A DNA stretch of 25,461 nt from JBCAWW01 sp039024315 (lineage in GTDB: Bacteria; Bacteroidota; Bacteroidia; J057), in the NCBI GenBank assembly GCA_039024315.1, contig JBCCQN010000119.1, positions 1 to 25,461 on the forward strand. Reading direction: 5' to 3'. Of this stretch, positions 23,959-25,461 are shown piece by piece. The notes beneath the pieces are model-generated. The model was given only the letters and a program-made list of their open reading frames with translations, ran no database searches and had not been told where the DNA came from. Position 1 is the stretch's first letter. Each line of letters begins with the position of its first letter. The translations under genes were made by a program, and so were the position numbers.

Positions 23959-25137
23959 ATGCCCTTCAATCTCTTCGACATTATCATCTTAGTTAGCCTT
24001 ACCCAAGGCCTATTGCTCGGAGCAGTCCTGCTCTTTGGCCGCTTTTTTAAAGGGAATCATAATCAATATCTTGCCCTCTCGATCATCATGATCGCTTTTA
24101 TCGGGCTGGAAGAATGGTTGGGCGCTTGGAACTTAGATGATGTTTATTATATCGTTGACTTGGGGGATGACATTCCTTGGATTTTACTTTTCTACGTTCC
24201 GCTCTTTTATTATTTCCTGCAAAAAACAGTGCATCCGCTGCGTGGAAAGCTATATTGGTGGTTGCTTTGTTTGCCTTTTGGGGTGTTTTTGAGCCTCAAT
24301 GCCTACATCAATTTGGCGGTAGATTTCCAGCTTTATCAAATACCCAATGAAGAAGCTTTCATGATCAAGGTTTATGATACTGAGATCATTATTGCGGCCC
24401 TATTCAATGTGGTCTTGTGTGCCTGTAGTTATTGGCTGATTAGTCAGTACCAAGGACAAGGTGACGTAAAAAAATGGCTCTATCGCATCTGGGGATTTAC
24501 TTTGTTACTGATTGGGAGTTGGGTGGTGATCTTAACGCTTGAGGGCATTGAGGCCAGTGACTTTATCGATTCAGGCAGTGGCTATATTATTTGGGGTGGG
24601 GTGTCCATTTTTATTTATTGGCTCATTTACAAAGGCGTTTATCGCTTTCAATTAGTACAGGATCAACAGATGGTACAATCTCTCCTCGGCAAACAAGCAG
24701 TCAAAGTAAAGGAGATAAGCGTTCCGCGAGTAGCGGTAAAGCCAGAAATAAACCCCCAAGTATCAAGCTCTCAAAGCCAAGCAATCGTCAGTATCGCAGA
24801 GAATCCTTACTACCGACAACTCCTCCAACTGATGCAAGAGGAACATCTGTATCGAGAGCAAGATCTGAGTAGAGACCGCGTTGCGGAACGCTTAGGTATC
24901 AGCCCCGGCTATCTGAGTGAAGTACTCAGCAAACAAGGAGATCAAAACTTTAGCCGTTTTGTTAACAGCTTTCGGATAGAGGCGGTCAAAGAAATGTTGG
25001 CCCAGCCTAAATTTGATAAATATAGCCTACTTGCGATCGGAATGGAGGCAGGTTTCAAATCCAAAACGGCCTTTTACACCACTTTCAAAAAGGCGACAGG
25101 CCTTACCCCCAAGGCTTATAAGCAACAAATCCGCTAG
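23959..25137 (+). CDS. AraC-family regulator with membrane-embedded N-terminal half
   Basis: A protein of 392 residues. The N-terminal ~235 residues hold about seven membrane segments (starting FDIIILVSLTQGLLLGAVLLF; then IPWILLFYVPLFYYF, LYWWLLCLPFGVFLSL, and others up to IIWGGVSIFIYWLI). The C-terminal ~110 residues are an AraC-type double helix-turn-helix (DRVAERLGISPGYLSEVLSK and AIGMEAGFKSKTAFYTTFKK with TGLTPKAY). Such fusions are common in Bacteroidota and are thought to sense a signal at the membrane and bind nearby promoters; the ligand is unknown. It starts 11 bases after the T-tract of the upstream terminator, so its promoter probably lies in or just before that stretch. Confidence 0.92.
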   Translation: MPFNLFDIIILVSLTQGLLLGAVLLFGRFFKGNHNQYLALSIIMIAFIGLEEWLGAWNLDDVYYIVDLGDDIPWILLFYVPLFYYFLQKTVHPLRGKLYWWLLCLPFGVFLSLNAYINLAVDFQLYQIPNEEAFMIKVYDTEIIIAALFNVVLCACSYWLISQYQGQGDVKKWLYRIWGFTLLLIGSWVVILTLEGIEASDFIDSGSGYIIWGGVSIFIYWLIYKGVYRFQLVQDQQMVQSLLGKQAVKVKEISVPRVAVKPEINPQVSSSQSQAIVSIAENPYYRQLLQLMQEEHLYREQDLSRDRVAERLGISPGYLSEVLSKQGDQNFSRFVNSFRIEAVKEMLAQPKFDKYSLLAIGMEAGFKSKTAFYTTFKKATGLTPKAYKQQIR

Positions 25138-25272
25138 TCTTTGGCTCCCAATCGGTTCTTATTTCTCAGATCGGACATTTTAGAACCTCAAAAACCGCTC
25201 TTGATGCAGCCAAGGGCCATATTTTGTCGGTCAATAGGACAAAACAAACAAATCACATAATCCTATTTACCT
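25138..25272. promoter_or_regulatory. Intergenic region with inverted repeat upstream of exported-protein gene
   Basis: A 135-base gap containing a perfect 7-base inverted repeat TTTTGTC/GACAAAA (25222-25228 and 25238-25244, 9-base spacer), ending 28 bases before the next ATG. It is well placed to be an operator, possibly for the adjacent AraC-type regulator. No terminator for the regulator gene was seen. Confidence 0.5.
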
Positions 25273-25461
25273 ATGAAACAGTTTCTCATAACGGGAATCT
25301 TGGTCCTCACACTACTCGGCCTCCAGCCTCTCAAAGCCCAAGATTCTCATCTTCCCATCCGTATCGGCCTCATGGATCACAGCCATGCTTTTGGCAATCT
25401 TTGGTTTTTGGGTTATAGCTATAATCCAGCCGTGATGATTGGCAGCGAACGCATCCTCAAA
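25273..25461 (+). CDS. Exported protein of unknown function (partial, C-terminus outside window)
   Basis: An open frame of 63 codons from the ATG to the right edge. The first ~22 residues form a signal peptide (MKQFLITGILVLTLLGLQP, with a likely cut after LKAQ). The visible mature part (DSHLPIRIGLMDHSHAFGNL, ending SYNPAVMIGSERILK) shows no diagnostic motif. The start resembles envelope or outer-membrane proteins of Bacteroidota, but I cannot name it. It follows the AraC-type regulator gene, which may control it. Confidence 0.75.
   Translation, partial: MKQFLITGILVLTLLGLQPLKAQDSHLPIRIGLMDHSHAFGNLWFLGYSYNPAVMIGSERILK

Noticed and set aside
1..25461. Search for CRISPR arrays, tRNA or rRNA genes, insertion sequences and transposases
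   Set aside because: No spaced direct-repeat array, cloverleaf-like sequence, rRNA stretch or transposase-like protein was found by eye.

Overview
The window appears to come from a member of the Bacteroidota, plausibly a Saprospira-like or related marine lineage. Four things support the phylum: (i) an rpmG gene followed directly by a DUF4295-type small ORF; (ii) promoters of the TTTG-N18/19-TAnnTTTG type; (iii) a beta-helix surface protein ending in a type IX secretion (T9SS) C-terminal sorting domain; (iv) a membrane-anchored AraC regulator and a LytTR regulator typical of that phylum. The genus is a guess. Base composition looks moderate, near the middle forties in % GC by eye.

The left three quarters (1-18001, all minus strand, read right to left) is one tightly packed gene cluster for an extracellular contractile injection system (eCIS; Afp/PVC/AlgoCIS/MAC class), related to phage tails and T6SS. 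In transcription order it encodes a Pvc16-like cap/terminator protein, an unrecognised 456-residue protein, one sheath protein, two unrecognised helical proteins, the inner tube protein, a tube-initiator paralogue, a 58-residue DUF5908/Pvc6-like protein, a LysM tail adaptor, a VgrG-like spike, a PAAR tip, a gp25-like baseplate protein, a very large Pvc11-like (gpJ) baseplate protein, and the start of a Pvc12-like baseplate protein that runs off the left edge. Nearly all gaps are below 50 bases, so this looks like one operon. The tape measure, tail fibre and AAA+ ATPase are not visible and would be expected beyond position 1. The three proteins without a standard eCIS counterpart, and the unusual insertions in the two large baseplate proteins, are the most novel parts.

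Upstream of the eCIS operon on the same strand is a LytTR response regulator (18182-18958). A 180-base gap with an inverted repeat separates it from the cap gene, making it a candidate controller of the system.

The right side (19000-25461, plus strand) is ordinary chromosome: rpmG and a DUF4295 gene with a clear promoter and terminator; a secreted beta-helix protein with a T9SS tail; a multi-spanning membrane protein resembling GT-C glycosyltransferases; a glycine-rich RRM RNA-binding protein; an AraC-family regulator with a membrane-embedded N-terminal half; and the 5' end of an exported protein cut off by the window edge.
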